64,000 nucleotides of DNA from NCBI GenBank assembly GCA_028293625.1, contig JAQGOL010000031.1:62001-126000 (forward strand), given 5' to 3'. The position numbers and the translations under genes were made by a program. This stretch comes from Chthoniobacteraceae bacterium. Its GTDB lineage: Bacteria; Verrucomicrobiota; Verrucomicrobiia; Chthoniobacterales; Chthoniobacteraceae. The notes under the pieces were generated by a model. That model saw nothing but the letters and a program-made list of their open reading frames with translations, made no database searches and was not told where the DNA came from. Below are positions 45,165-54,350 of the stretch, piece after piece. Every line of letters starts with the position of its first letter. Within the stretch, counting starts at the first letter, position 1.

Positions 45165-45739
45165 GAGAGCAATTCTCCTTTCAAGAGCAACCGCCGGGCG
45201 CGGAAGACCAGTATTTTGACGTGGGTCTGAGTCAGCCCAACGACTTGCGCGGTTTCTTTTACGGATAATTCTTCGCCAAAGCGCAACCAAAGAACCTCAA
45301 ATTGGCGTCGAGGCAGGATTGTCCGGGCCCGGTCCCAAATGTTCTCCGCCTCTTCACGCCCCGCGGCGATACTTGCGGGGGATGGCTCGATGGCAGGGAT
45401 ATTTTCCGGCACAACTTCCCACGATCTCGCTGCCCGGAAATGATTAAGCGTGCCGTGACGCGCGATGGTCAGCAGCCAATTGATTAGTGGCCGGCCGGGC
45501 TCAAACCGTGACAGATTAGCGAAAGCGCGGATGAAGGTTTGCTGGGTAAGATCTTCGGCATCCTGACGTTGCTTAGTCATCTGATGGATGAAATTAAAAA
45601 CGCGCCGATGATAGGTCGCCACGATCTGCTCGGAAGCACGCGCGTCCCCGGCCAAGGCGTCACGCACCAGCGCGGCATCCATTGAGCCTGCCTGCTCACT
45701 TAACGACTCTCCGATGTGCAACTCCGGCGACCCCGTCAT
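45161..45739 (-). CDS. ECF-type RNA polymerase sigma factor
   Basis: A 192-residue sigma factor. Region 2 is MTKQRQDAEDLTQQTFIRAF followed by NWLLTIARHGTLNHFRAARS, and region 4 is LPRRQFEVLWLRFGEELSVK with VGLTQTHVKILVFRARRLL. The ATG shares a base with the stop of the upstream gene (TAATG). It is the middle cistron of a three-gene operon: exported protein, sigma factor, anti-sigma candidate. This is the reverse of the common order (sigma first). Regulation by the anti-sigma is inferred. Confidence 0.95.
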   Translation of the reverse strand: MTGSPELHIGESLSEQAGSMDAALVRDALAGDARASEQIVATYHRRVFNFIHQMTKQRQDAEDLTQQTFIRAFANLSRFEPGRPLINWLLTIARHGTLNHFRAARSWEVVPENIPAIEPSPASIAAGREEAENIWDRARTILPRRQFEVLWLRFGEELSVKETAQVVGLTQTHVKILVFRARRLLLKGELLS

Positions 45740-47190
45740 TACTTCTCCATCTTTTCAGCTGCGGTGGAAGGCTCCTTTGTCACGACGGAAAAGGAAGCTT
45801 TACTGCCTGCATCCGCCAGATAACCAATCCGCATCGTATAGAGGCCACTCCCGCCGCGGAACTGAAGTCGCGCAGTGTTGGTCGGTTGCTGGGTGCTGAT
45901 CCATTTCCCGCCGGACGCATCGGGAGCATCCTCAATGCTGTAGCCATTAAGCTTCATATATTCAGCGCGGAACACCATCGGAGCAGACACGGCGCCGGCG
46001 GGTGAAACTTCGATGCGATCAAGATGCACGCTGCCAGGGCCGTTAGGCTCGGTGATTAAAGAAATGGTTGTACCCGTCAGGAGCTTCACATTCTCAATCG
46101 TATGCCAGGCAAGAGTGCTAACGCCAGCAACCCCGCTTGCTGCCGGCGCCTCGGCCTTCCAGGTAGAAACTACTTTCTCCTCCTGCACACGGGGAATGAC
46201 CGCCACGGAGGGAGCGATGCCCCTGGGCGGCACCGCGTTGGGCTCAAAGCTTTTGATCATCTGCACGATGCGGGCGCTTGGATAAGAGAGGTCAAGAGTA
46301 ACGGCTTCTTTATTCTTCTTCACCGCGACCGAGTTCATAAATTCGGCGAGCTGTTTGTCGTTGCTTTCGCCCAAGGAAAGCATGGCTGTCATTCCTTGAA
46401 GTATCTTCATCAACTTCACTGCCATCTCTTCGGATGGAGCGATCAGCGAGGCATGAGCAAACATGTTGCCGTCGCGCTCGCCCAGCGAAACCAAACCTGA
46501 ACTGGCGAGTTGCAGGATGCGCGCCTGGGCATTGATCTCGCCGAATAACTTCCCGGCCTCCATGGTGGTGGCTCCAAAAAAATAAGCGTTGCTGGAGTCC
46601 GCGAGCACCCGGCCAAGCGGAGCCGCTGGAACCTTTGCCAGGGAGGCCGCTTCACCCCGAAAGACATTCCGCGCATTAGTAATTTGCGGTTTCGACTTAC
46701 TGATGAGGATAATCGGCTCCGGAGGGAATGCGATCACCAGCTGCTGCGCATCCTTGCCGTCGGTGATTGCATAGGCGGGAAATGGGAAGTCGGTGACATC
46801 GAGCACATGTTTGGGATTGGTAACGGTCTCGTGAACCAGCACTCCTTCGGCGATCTTTCTGAGATCCTCGGTGCCCTGGATAACCATGACGCCGTCGAGC
46901 ACCTTGGCATCGGGCGACGAATTGGTGCCATAAGCTGTCACCGAGCCGACCGTTGCCAGGACCTTTTGGAAATCGATGGCGATCATCCCAACGGTCGATT
47001 CAAACTGCGATTTTCGTGCAATCTCAATCAGCTCCTTGCCGAGCTCGCTTGTGCGCATCGCATTAAAGTCGGCATATACCACCCAGCGAGCGTCCGCGCC
47101 CACAATGACGGGAGGAAGCGCGGCGCGTGACAGACTCGTTGCCAGTATAAGAATGCCGAAGCAGGTAAGACGGCGGAAGATCGTTTTCAT
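45739..47190 (-). CDS. exported protein upstream of ECF sigma operon, hypothetical
   Basis: A 483-residue exported protein. ATG 47190 gives a signal peptide (KTIFRRLTCFGILILATSLS, then RAALPP). The body is alpha/beta with repeats of beta-rich segments (WVVYADFNAMRTSELGKELI, YAITDGKDAQQLVIAFPP, GNMFAHASLIAPSEEMAVKL). The C-terminal 160 residues are Pro/Ser/Thr-rich, then end in a beta domain (LYTMRIGYLADAGSKASFSV). The family is not recognised. It is translated with the sigma factor gene (TAATG overlap), so it may be a sensor or the regulated envelope component. Confidence 0.7.
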   Translation of the reverse strand: MKTIFRRLTCFGILILATSLSRAALPPVIVGADARWVVYADFNAMRTSELGKELIEIARKSQFESTVGMIAIDFQKVLATVGSVTAYGTNSSPDAKVLDGVMVIQGTEDLRKIAEGVLVHETVTNPKHVLDVTDFPFPAYAITDGKDAQQLVIAFPPEPIILISKSKPQITNARNVFRGEAASLAKVPAAPLGRVLADSSNAYFFGATTMEAGKLFGEINAQARILQLASSGLVSLGERDGNMFAHASLIAPSEEMAVKLMKILQGMTAMLSLGESNDKQLAEFMNSVAVKKNKEAVTLDLSYPSARIVQMIKSFEPNAVPPRGIAPSVAVIPRVQEEKVVSTWKAEAPAASGVAGVSTLAWHTIENVKLLTGTTISLITEPNGPGSVHLDRIEVSPAGAVSAPMVFRAEYMKLNGYSIEDAPDASGGKWISTQQPTNTARLQFRGGSGLYTMRIGYLADAGSKASFSVVTKEPSTAAEKMEK

Positions 47191-47308
47191 GAGATGAGGT
47201 TCTGGCGGGTTATACACTGGCCGGATGCGGCGGGTTACACTTGCGCCCCATTTTTCTGCCTCTCATTTTACCAAGCGCCTTCGCAGCACCAGAAACTGAA
47301 AGCGTCCC

Positions 47309-48121
47309 TTACGATTGCGGCGATTTGCCGCCGGCGAGCTCCTGATGGGAGAAAAATAAAGCCGCGAGGCTGATCATCGCCAATGTAAACGCGCAAAGGA
47401 GCCCGACCGTCGCAAGAATGCCGGGAACCTCGGCTGCATGATTTGAAAGCCGGGGGGCGACACGGCTCATCGTCGGCTCGATCATTCCCAGAATCTGGCG
47501 GGTCATTGCAATCTTACTCAGCTGGGTGGGAAGCTGGCCGACGCCGACCTCAACCACCGCGGCATAGATCAGGCCGACGACCATGTAGCGTGAAGTGATC
47601 ACGCCGCAGAAGAACCCGAATGCGCTAAAAGCCATGACCAAAAGAACCTGCGCGAACAAGAGTATCGGCGCCGCTTCAAAGAGTCCGGGGACATGCCGGT
47701 ATATCCCGGTACAAAACAAAATCGTGAACGCCAAGAGGAAGTCGATCTGCAGGCAGATCATCTGCGACAAGTATTTGAAAAGGACGAATGCCGTCCGCCG
47801 TATTGGCCGGGTAAAAACGTAGTCAACTGAGGATGGCTTCAAATCGTCGCGTATAGCCGCCGCTGTAAAAACGAAGGCGGTGAGCGGCAGGATGATGGTC
47901 AGGTAGACGACCTTGGCGAGGCTAAAGAACTGCGTGGCGCCGTCCTCTCTTCTTACTACTGCGCCTGTAAAGAGAGCCAAAATCGACAGCAATACAGCCA
48001 CTCCAATCCAGTAGTTGCGCGTCGTAAAACGCCGGGCGGTCAGACGCCAGATTCCGCCAAATGCGTTCCACGGACTGGGCGTCACACGGGGAACCGCCGG
48101 AAGAGAAATGGAGCTGCTCAT
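47309..48121 (-). CDS. ABC-2 type permease (second pair)
   Basis: A 270-residue permease with six hydrophobic segments (including WIGVAVLLSILALFTGAVVR, TIILPLTAFVFTAAAIRDDL, ILLFAQVLLVMAFSAFGFFC, LYAFTLAMISLAALFF-like C-terminus). The motif region VDYVFTRPIRRTAFVLFKY resembles the ABC-2 family. The start overlaps the stop of the upstream ATPase (48118-48121). It is the last gene of a four-gene operon, and the ECF/anti-sigma operon follows 119 bases downstream on the same strand. Confidence 0.88.
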   Translation of the reverse strand: MSSSISLPAVPRVTPSPWNAFGGIWRLTARRFTTRNYWIGVAVLLSILALFTGAVVRREDGATQFFSLAKVVYLTIILPLTAFVFTAAAIRDDLKPSSVDYVFTRPIRRTAFVLFKYLSQMICLQIDFLLAFTILFCTGIYRHVPGLFEAAPILLFAQVLLVMAFSAFGFFCGVITSRYMVVGLIYAAVVEVGVGQLPTQLSKIAMTRQILGMIEPTMSRVAPRLSNHAAEVPGILATVGLLCAFTLAMISLAALFFSHQELAGGKSPQS

Positions 48122-49038
48122 TGGTTTGGAACGGTGTCGATTGCTTTCTCAAGCAATGAGGCCGTGTTCTGGACTTCAAAAATCCGCACCCCGCTTTCGA
48201 GCAGGTAGTGGTGGAACTTTCCGTAAAAACGCTCCGGCTCGCTCCAGCGGACATGGAGAGTATCGGTCGCGATATCGCATCCGCGCAGCAGATGCTGGTC
48301 GAAAAGATAACGCGCAAGTTTCTCAGGCGACTCGCAGCGGATACTTGTTGAATCAGGCCACCTCGCTCTTGCTTCTCGCGTTCCTTCATTCAACGAATGC
48401 GGAATCCGTCCCCAACGCAACAAAAGGAACTCTGCGCAAAGCGCTTCCAGGTCGTCAAGTATATGACTGGAAATGACGATGCTCCGACCTTCGTTTGCCA
48501 GAGCACGCAGCACATTACCAAACTCCTCGCGCCCCATCGGATCAAGCCCGTTCATCGGCTCATCGAGAATGATAAGGTCCGGCTCATGCAGAAGACATTG
48601 CGCAAGCTTGACCCGCTGCCGCATCCCTTTGGAAAGCGCGGTGAGCCGCTTTTTCCAATGCGCTGAAGGCAGCTTCACACGCTCCAGATTGAGCAAAGCG
48701 CGCCCTTTTGCCGTCGCCGCCGATAATCCCGAGATCATCCCCAAAGCGATCAGCCAGTCGCTTGCGCCGATGTCGGCAGGGACCGCTTCGCTTTCAGGAC
48801 AATATGCAAGGCGCGCCTGAACCGCCGGATTATTCCACGGATTCAGGCCAAACACCTTCAACGTGCCCGAGCTGGGCTTACTCTGTCCTGTCAGAAGTCG
48901 AAAGAGCGTTGTTTTGCCGGCACCGTTTGGACCGACCACGCCGGTAATCCCGGGCTTGATTGTGAAGTTGACGTTATTTAACCCCAGGATCATTCCGTAG
49001 AAACGGCTGAGGTTTTCCCCTTCGATTATCGCCTTCAT
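48118..49038 (-). CDS. ABC exporter ATP-binding protein (second pair)
   Basis: A 306-residue ATPase. Walker A is VVGPNGAGKTTLFRLL; the signature SKGMRQRVKLAQCLL, Walker B LIILDEPMNGLDPMG and switch His SSHILDDLEALC are present. The C-terminal 100 residues are an additional domain (RARWPDSTSIRCESPEKLAR, TLHVRWSEPERFYGKFHHYL). It overlaps the genes on both sides. The subgroup is the DrrA/NatA-like exporter class; the cargo is unknown. Confidence 0.93.
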   Translation of the reverse strand: MKAIIEGENLSRFYGMILGLNNVNFTIKPGITGVVGPNGAGKTTLFRLLTGQSKPSSGTLKVFGLNPWNNPAVQARLAYCPESEAVPADIGASDWLIALGMISGLSAATAKGRALLNLERVKLPSAHWKKRLTALSKGMRQRVKLAQCLLHEPDLIILDEPMNGLDPMGREEFGNVLRALANEGRSIVISSHILDDLEALCAEFLLLRWGRIPHSLNEGTREARARWPDSTSIRCESPEKLARYLFDQHLLRGCDIATDTLHVRWSEPERFYGKFHHYLLESGVRIFEVQNTASLLEKAIDTVPNQ

Positions 49039-50024
49039 TCAGTGCGGAGTTTTCTCAAAAAGACAAACAGGGAGAGCGCGGAGAGCGCCCCCAGGCTCCA
49101 GAGCGCCCCGTGAAAATCAGTGGCGCTCGTCAGGCGTCCTGCCGTTGTGAGACTTTTAACGGTTTTTGAGTCGATGAGCGGCAAGGTGGCAACCGCGTCG
49201 GTAAAAACCGTTTCCACTTTAAAAACCCCCTGCCGGATTTCGCTCAGATTATGGGAAAAACTCGCGCGCCGGATCCAGATCGGCATCTCGCGATCCTTGG
49301 CAATCGAGCCGACGACGATCCAAAGCCCAAGCCAAAGCATTACCGTGTTGCGCGAAGTGCGCCCCGCGGCGGAGACGCCCAGCGCGATCAGCGCCAGGGA
49401 TACCAGTCCGATTCCGTTGAAAAGCAGCGCGTGCAGAAGCGGCTTGAACGAGTAGACGATAAAATCGCGATCCGGCGCGAAAACCATGCTCAACATCCAC
49501 CCGGCCAGAAGCGGTCCGGTCCACATCAAAGCAAGGACTGAGACAATGATGCCAAGTTTCCCAACCAGATAATCAGTGGAGGTAAGGGGACGCGACAAAT
49601 AGACCGTAAGCGCGTTCGTGGCCCGGTCTTGAGTTACCAATCGCGGCACCAGCACCGTGAGCGCCACCATGCTTAACAAGAGTCCAACCATGGAATGGAC
49701 CCAGAAAATAAGCGTGAAAAATCCGCCGATGCAGACTTCCGGGAAAAGCAGCACAAACGCCGTAAATGCCGAAACGATCGCCTGGAATCGCACGTTGAAA
49801 TTGGTCGCCCACGATTCAAGCCAGCCGCCGCTCGATACCGACTGACTAAAAAGAAAACCGGTGGCTGCGATCGCCAAACCGCCCGTCCAGGCAGTAAACA
49901 GCAGCATCCGAAACAGCTTCGTTTTGGCAATCTGTCGCAGACCCGTGATGACGATCGTCCACCACCGATAAAAGAGTCCCCGGGGAGTCTCCCGCCAGCG
50001 GCTTAGATCACGTATGATTTCCAT
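49035..50024 (-). CDS. ABC-2 type permease (first pair)
   Basis: A 329-residue permease. Hydrophobic segments include LFRMLLFTAWTGGLAIAATG, FVLLFPEVCIGGFFTLIFWV, LLLSMVALTVLVPRLV, LGIIVSVLALMWTGPLLAGW and GIGLVSLALIALGVSAAG. The loop QDRATNALTVYLSRPLTSTD is the usual ABC-2 region. The start lies 17 bases inside the upstream ATPase gene. The C-terminus has an extracytoplasmic stretch of about 70 residues, then a final helix. It partners the ATPase at 50008. Confidence 0.9.
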   Translation of the reverse strand: MEIIRDLSRWRETPRGLFYRWWTIVITGLRQIAKTKLFRMLLFTAWTGGLAIAATGFLFSQSVSSGGWLESWATNFNVRFQAIVSAFTAFVLLFPEVCIGGFFTLIFWVHSMVGLLLSMVALTVLVPRLVTQDRATNALTVYLSRPLTSTDYLVGKLGIIVSVLALMWTGPLLAGWMLSMVFAPDRDFIVYSFKPLLHALLFNGIGLVSLALIALGVSAAGRTSRNTVMLWLGLWIVVGSIAKDREMPIWIRRASFSHNLSEIRQGVFKVETVFTDAVATLPLIDSKTVKSLTTAGRLTSATDFHGALWSLGALSALSLFVFLRKLRTE

Positions 50025-50991
50025 GGCCGGCGGCGAGCGATTTAATAAACATTTCGTGCAAGGCGTCGGGATTGGCGACGATCTCGGCGGGCGGCAGGTT
50101 GTGGGAGCGCATTAACTCGAGCATCCACTCAATTGAGTCCGAGGCGGATTCCACCCGCAGCTTCCCATTGGAGAGCCGGGAAACTGTGAGTCCCGCCTGT
50201 TCAAGCACGGAGCAGAATCGCTCGGGCTCGGAAGCCGGGTTTAATTCGACAATCCGTTTGTGGCGGTTTTTGAGCGCCTCAATGCTGCTATGTTCCACCA
50301 CCCGGCCATTTGCGATAATAATGACCCGGTCACAGACACGCTCTATATCGCGCAGCAGATGGGAGGACATAATCACGCTGATCCCCAAATCCGACCAAAG
50401 GGCGCCGATTAAATTAAGGATATGCTCACGGCCTGACGGATCGAGCCCATTGGTTGGCTCATCGAGAAAAACGACTTCCGGATCGTGCACGAGTGCCTGC
50501 GCCAGCTTCACCCGCTGCCGCATTCCAGTCGAATATGTATCAACCGGCCTATAGCGCTCCTGCCCCATCCCAACCAGGTCCAGAATCTCGTGCGTGCGCT
50601 GGCGTGCGACCTGAAAAGGCATTCCCGAAAGCTGACCGCAATAGGTCACGTATTCGCATCCGGCCATTCCGGCGATATGGCAATCCTGTTCCGGGCTATA
50701 GCCGACCTTCTCCCTTGATGCCCTGTTCCTCGCGCGAATATCGCGTCCAAGCACCTTGGCGGAACCTGAAGTTGGCGTCTCAAGGTTTAGAAGACACTTG
50801 ATAAAGGTGCTCTTCCCAGCCCCGTTTGGACCAAGCAGCCCAATGGTCCCCGGCGGCACTCGCAAGGTTACATCTGACAATGCCCGCTGCGCGCCGTAGA
50901 CTTTGGTGAGCCCGACGGCCTCAATAATAAATGGGTCCGTCGTCGGTTCGCCTATTAGGGCCGCTGCGGGTTCAGTAACGAGCGCGTTCAA
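50008..50991 (-). CDS. ABC exporter ATP-binding protein (first pair)
   Basis: A 327-residue ATPase. Motifs are Walker A GLLGPNGAGKSTFIKCL, signature YSTGMRQRVKLAQALV, Walker B VVFLDEPTNGLDPSG and MSSHLLRDIERVC. The first 20 residues (ALVTEPAAALIGEPTT) are an unstructured leader; homology begins at FIIEAVGLTKVYG. It is first of a four-gene minus-strand operon made of two exporter pairs with 4-17 base overlaps. The two ATPases are clearly different in sequence, so this is not a recent duplication. Confidence 0.95.
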   Translation of the reverse strand: MNALVTEPAAALIGEPTTDPFIIEAVGLTKVYGAQRALSDVTLRVPPGTIGLLGPNGAGKSTFIKCLLNLETPTSGSAKVLGRDIRARNRASREKVGYSPEQDCHIAGMAGCEYVTYCGQLSGMPFQVARQRTHEILDLVGMGQERYRPVDTYSTGMRQRVKLAQALVHDPEVVFLDEPTNGLDPSGREHILNLIGALWSDLGISVIMSSHLLRDIERVCDRVIIIANGRVVEHSSIEALKNRHKRIVELNPASEPERFCSVLEQAGLTVSRLSNGKLRVESASDSIEWMLELMRSHNLPPAEIVANPDALHEMFIKSLAAGHGNHT

Positions 50992-51161
50992 GGGAAGGTG
51001 TGGTCAGGTGGGGTTCCGCAATTCCACTCTCCTACACGGCTTCACGCACAAAGGTTACAAAAAAAGATGAACGCAATGGCAATTCGCAAATCGCGCCGCC
51101 CCAACGCGGCCACCGAAAAATAACCCGGACATGCTCACTGCACGCCCTTGCCGGAAGCGCT

Positions 51162-51935
51162 TTAGCCGACCTGGCGGCGACGATACCGGGTAAGTCCGAG
51201 GGCCCCCGTGCCTGCAAGCAGCAGGAAAGCGGAAGTTGGTTCCGGCACAGCTTCCCCGCTGATGGCCATAATGGCGCTATGTCCGCCGCCGTTGTTGGTG
51301 ATGCCGACCGAGACCACTTCACTCAGCGTATTACCAAGCGTATAGATTTCCTGGTAGAGCCTCGGTTGGTTATTATTGACGTTATCAAAGGAAAACCCGT
51401 CGCTGCTTGTGGTTCTGCCTTGGGCGATGAAAGCGACGTTGGTGTCATTGAAAAACCAGTCCTGATTGATTGCGCCGCCTCCGAAGGTCTCGCTGCTTCC
51501 ATCTGCATAGTTGACTACAATCGCGTCATTGGCAGTTCCGTTCCCAGTTGAGCCGATCAGTGCCAGCCGAAAGTAAGGCATCTGCGTTGTCAAAGTAAGG
51601 AGACCGCTTTGGTTCGCATTCAACAGGACTGCATTCGGTCCGCCCGCAAATGGCTGCAATTGGAATGACAAATCTGTCGGCGTCGAGACGCTGACTGTCG
51701 GGCCGATTGGCAAACCGGTTGTCAATGCCGACGAGTTGCGGCCGATTCCATACCAGTTCGCCCCGAAAAAACCCGGCCCATTGTCCATGCTCCCGCTAAT
51801 ACCCTGCCCTAATTCGCCGCCTCCATAAACGATATCATGATTCCAACCCAAGGCCGGGATACTTACCAACTGCGCACCAGCCTGACTGGCGGCCACGCAG
51901 AGCAACACGGAGACGATCGAAGTAAGCGATTTCAT
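51162..51935 (-). CDS. PEP-CTERM sorted extracellular protein
   Basis: A 257-residue exported protein with a signal peptide (SLTSIVSVLLCVAASQAGAQ), a beta-rich body of repeated short strands (DIVYGGGELGQGISGSMDNG, then NGTANDAIVVNYADGSSETF), and a C-terminal PEP-CTERM signal (AVPEPTSAFLLLAGTGALGL followed by TRYRRRQVG). That tail is cut by an exosortase, which is not encoded in this window. The body carries no cysteine ladder or enzymatic motif. It is probably a matrix or surface protein. Confidence 0.9.
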   Translation of the reverse strand: MKSLTSIVSVLLCVAASQAGAQLVSIPALGWNHDIVYGGGELGQGISGSMDNGPGFFGANWYGIGRNSSALTTGLPIGPTVSVSTPTDLSFQLQPFAGGPNAVLLNANQSGLLTLTTQMPYFRLALIGSTGNGTANDAIVVNYADGSSETFGGGAINQDWFFNDTNVAFIAQGRTTSSDGFSFDNVNNNQPRLYQEIYTLGNTLSEVVSVGITNNGGGHSAIMAISGEAVPEPTSAFLLLAGTGALGLTRYRRRQVG

Positions 51936-52427
51936 AAGTTAGATAGGGTGGTTGGTAGCTTTGACGTTCCCTTGACAAGGAACGGTTTCGTCGACCCTTA
52001 GCAATTGCTGAGCCAGGCCGTTAAATGATTCCGTCTCCCCTCGGAGAATAAGTCCTGTGGCACTCCGCGGGCCACTTGCTGAAATCAACCAACCATACAG
52101 GAAGGTTATAAATCGCCACTTCAATTGGTGTTATTGGCTCTCTCCCAACTCATCAAACGAACTCCACTTCAAACCGCCAACCCGCCCCCGTCCTCTTTCA
52201 TCCTAAACGTGATTTATCCAACTACCCTATTACTACGATCCGGCGGTCCGGCCTCGTTTCTTCACTTAAACACGCTTGTTTATCTAACTAATACTACTAA
52301 CAAACCATTGGTAAGTTTCACGCGGAACGGGATATCGCGTCATTTGCCTGAATGCGCCAATAAAAAGCCGCTAGCAAGCAATGGCGCGTGTTGACGCCTC
52401 TTCAAAGGATTCGATTAAGGTGGGGCA
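51936..52427. other. intergenic region between divergent genes
   Basis: About 490 bases between the PEP-CTERM gene (minus) and the J-domain-like gene (plus), with no supportable coding frame. Much of 52190-52320 is AT-rich (runs such as ATCTAACTAATACTACTAAC), which suits promoter DNA. No tRNA or CRISPR-like repeat is seen. Confidence 0.4.
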
Positions 52428-53498
52428 ATGAAACCCCGTCGAGAAAAGCAGCCCGAGACAGGCGCGCCACCAGAAGGCGTCGCCCGTTCCAAAGACCGGC
52501 GCATGGTGCCGCTGGATCAGGAACCGTTGCGCCGCAGAATGGCCTCGGAATGCAGCCGCGAAATGGCCCGCCTGGAGATGGGGCGCGTCAAATGGAAACG
52601 CTTTGAGCAGGAAGATAAACCGGCATTCAGCCGCTGGATGGCCGCCACCTTCGGCACTTTGCTAAGTCAGGTAAGGGAAAACGAATCGCTTATCCGCGCG
52701 CAAAAATCGCTCATCCACGAGGTCGAAATTGAATTGCAGTCCGGACGCGCACGCAGCCATCGCACTGCCTATGCGGCCGTGCTCCAACGCCGCGCCAATC
52801 CTCCGCTCCGATCCTCTCCGCCTCCGCAAGAGGAAAAAGCCGACCCGTATGCGGATTTGCGCTTCAAAAACATTCCCGAGTCGGAACAACGGCAATATTT
52901 TCACGAGTTTGTCGAAACCGTCCTCGGGCTTGATCCCGAAGCGATGAGCGAGCCGCGTTACCAAAAAATGTTCGCCGACTTTCAGGCGGACGTATTTGGA
53001 ATGGGTGGCCCGGCACGCGCGGCGGCGCCGGTCGAGCCTGCCAGAGACCGGGTGAAGGAACTCTACCGGCTGCTGGTTCGCCGGCTCCATCCCGACACCC
53101 GGGCCGATGCAAGTGTCGAAGTATCATCCATCTGGCACGAAGTGCAGGAAGCGTATGGAGACGGGAATATCGAGCGTCTTGAAATGCTCGTGGCGGTCAC
53201 CGACATCCAATCCGACTCAATAGGCGAACAAACAACGGTCTCCCAGATGAAAGCGGTCATCGCAAACCTGCGCGCCTCGATTGACGCGCTCCGTCGCAGC
53301 CTGCGGGCCGCGCGTCGCGATCCTTCCTGGAACTTCACCCGTGCCGCCGATCGCTCCGCCTTGCGCGCCCGGCTACAACGCGAGCTTGAACGCGCACTTT
53401 CGGATCAGAAAAAACAGCTGCGCACCATGGAAGTCACCATTAGCCGCTGGTCAGTTCCTCCCAAACAAAAGCGTTCAAAAGCCCAAGCGAGTGGCTGA
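52428..53498 (+). CDS. J-domain-like protein
   Basis: A 356-residue cytosolic protein. The middle carries a J-domain-like helical hairpin with the HPD turn: VKELYRLLVRRLHPDTRADA, then SIWHEVQEAYGDGNIERLEM (about residues 204-245). HPD is the DnaK-contact motif, so it may be a DnaK co-chaperone. The N-terminal 150 residues are Arg/Glu-rich and coiled (REMARLEMGRVKWKRFEQED). A long helix at the C-terminus (RAADRSALRARLQRELERAL) looks like a coiled coil. There is no zinc finger or C-terminal DnaJ domain. The start at ATG 52428 has an AGGTGGGG run upstream. Confidence 0.82.
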   Translation: MKPRREKQPETGAPPEGVARSKDRRMVPLDQEPLRRRMASECSREMARLEMGRVKWKRFEQEDKPAFSRWMAATFGTLLSQVRENESLIRAQKSLIHEVEIELQSGRARSHRTAYAAVLQRRANPPLRSSPPPQEEKADPYADLRFKNIPESEQRQYFHEFVETVLGLDPEAMSEPRYQKMFADFQADVFGMGGPARAAAPVEPARDRVKELYRLLVRRLHPDTRADASVEVSSIWHEVQEAYGDGNIERLEMLVAVTDIQSDSIGEQTTVSQMKAVIANLRASIDALRRSLRAARRDPSWNFTRAADRSALRARLQRELERALSDQKKQLRTMEVTISRWSVPPKQKRSKAQASG

Positions 53499-53516
53499 TT
53501 GTCTATCCGGCATTTA

Positions 53517-53981
53517 TCAGCCAATCAATGGCCGGTTGAGTTCGGTACGCCACGTGGCTGGGTCAGCATTCGACTTTGGACTGATCACGTAGCATTCCCA
53601 GAGATCCTCGGCAGGCGTCTCCCCCTGCGCAAGAATCCACTCATCGAGCTCGCTCCACGCTTGGCCGAGCCCTTCATATTCTCCGTGATAAACCGCCTGT
53701 GCCACTTTCATCGCCGGCCATTGCGAAGGTCGCACTCGTCCGGCAGAAACAACCGGCGCACTGACCGGAACGCTGATCTCGAAGTCAAAGATGCCGGGCT
53801 CGAATTTCAAATGATGCGTGAACCACGGTCCGGTGGGGGTGATATTTTGCGATGCGATGGTCGCCATTAACTCACTGACGCCCTCCCCCATGACCTGTTG
53901 AATTTCCTCCCGCGGAATAGTAAGGCGAATGATGGCAGTTAATCGGTTGGCGATGTGCGTGATCTGAGGTTTCTCGAGCAT
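53517..53981 (-). CDS. GyrI-like / AraC-effector-binding domain protein
   Basis: A 154-residue soluble protein of the GyrI-like domain family. The fold marks are the N-terminal TAIIRLTIPREEIQQVMGEG, the PWFTHHLKFEPGIFDFEISV strand pair, and the C-terminal VAQAVYHGEYEGLGQAWSEL with ECYVISP. Such domains bind small hydrophobic or drug-like effectors (BmrR/Rob type) or act as SbmC-like inhibitors. There is no DNA-binding domain, so it is a stand-alone effector binder. It is convergent with the J-domain gene. Confidence 0.88.
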   Translation of the reverse strand: MLEKPQITHIANRLTAIIRLTIPREEIQQVMGEGVSELMATIASQNITPTGPWFTHHLKFEPGIFDFEISVPVSAPVVSAGRVRPSQWPAMKVAQAVYHGEYEGLGQAWSELDEWILAQGETPAEDLWECYVISPKSNADPATWRTELNRPLIG

Positions 53982-54145
53982 ATGGATTTTGGGTGGCGTG
54001 GCGTTCGAAAGCGCCGGTTTTTTGCGCTTCCATTATTCATACGACGAACCGCCCGCACATTCCGGACACGAATATTTTTTGGCCTTTATTCAACGCCGGC
54101 AATGGGATGCTTGTGACAGGCAGGCTTGAAACAAGCCATTTAAAG

Positions 54146-54218
<73 letters not shown>

Positions 54219-54264
54219 GTTTACGTAGGAGAAATGGCTTTTTTCCCAGGTCCAATTTTGTGGC

Positions 54265-54350
54265 ATTGCTACCTCAAATTGCTACCTTTTAAAATCTGAT
54301 ATCCAAAACTCCACCCAAGCCTGCCCGGTTGCTACCCGAAAAGGTAGCAA
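54265..54350 (+). repeat. TTGCTACC direct repeats and inverted copy (possible recombinase binding sites)
   Basis: TTGCTACC occurs as direct copies at 54266-54273, 54279-54286 and 54329-54336, and in inverted form GGTAGCAA at 54343-54350, six bases after the third copy. The two first copies share a preceding A. The final direct/inverted pair forms a perfect 8-base dyad. They lie between a tRNA gene and an integrase gene and run into its first codons. This resembles arm-type sites of a tyrosine recombinase attachment region. Confidence 0.55.

Noticed and set aside
54003-54110. Minus-strand end KKYSCPECAGGSSYE as a zinc-ribbon protein tail
   Set aside because: No start or preceding domain in frame; too short to support.
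54120-54142. GGCTTGAAACAAGCC hairpin after the tRNA as a terminator
   Set aside because: A six-base stem with a three-base loop is present, but there is no T-tract after it in the tRNA direction.
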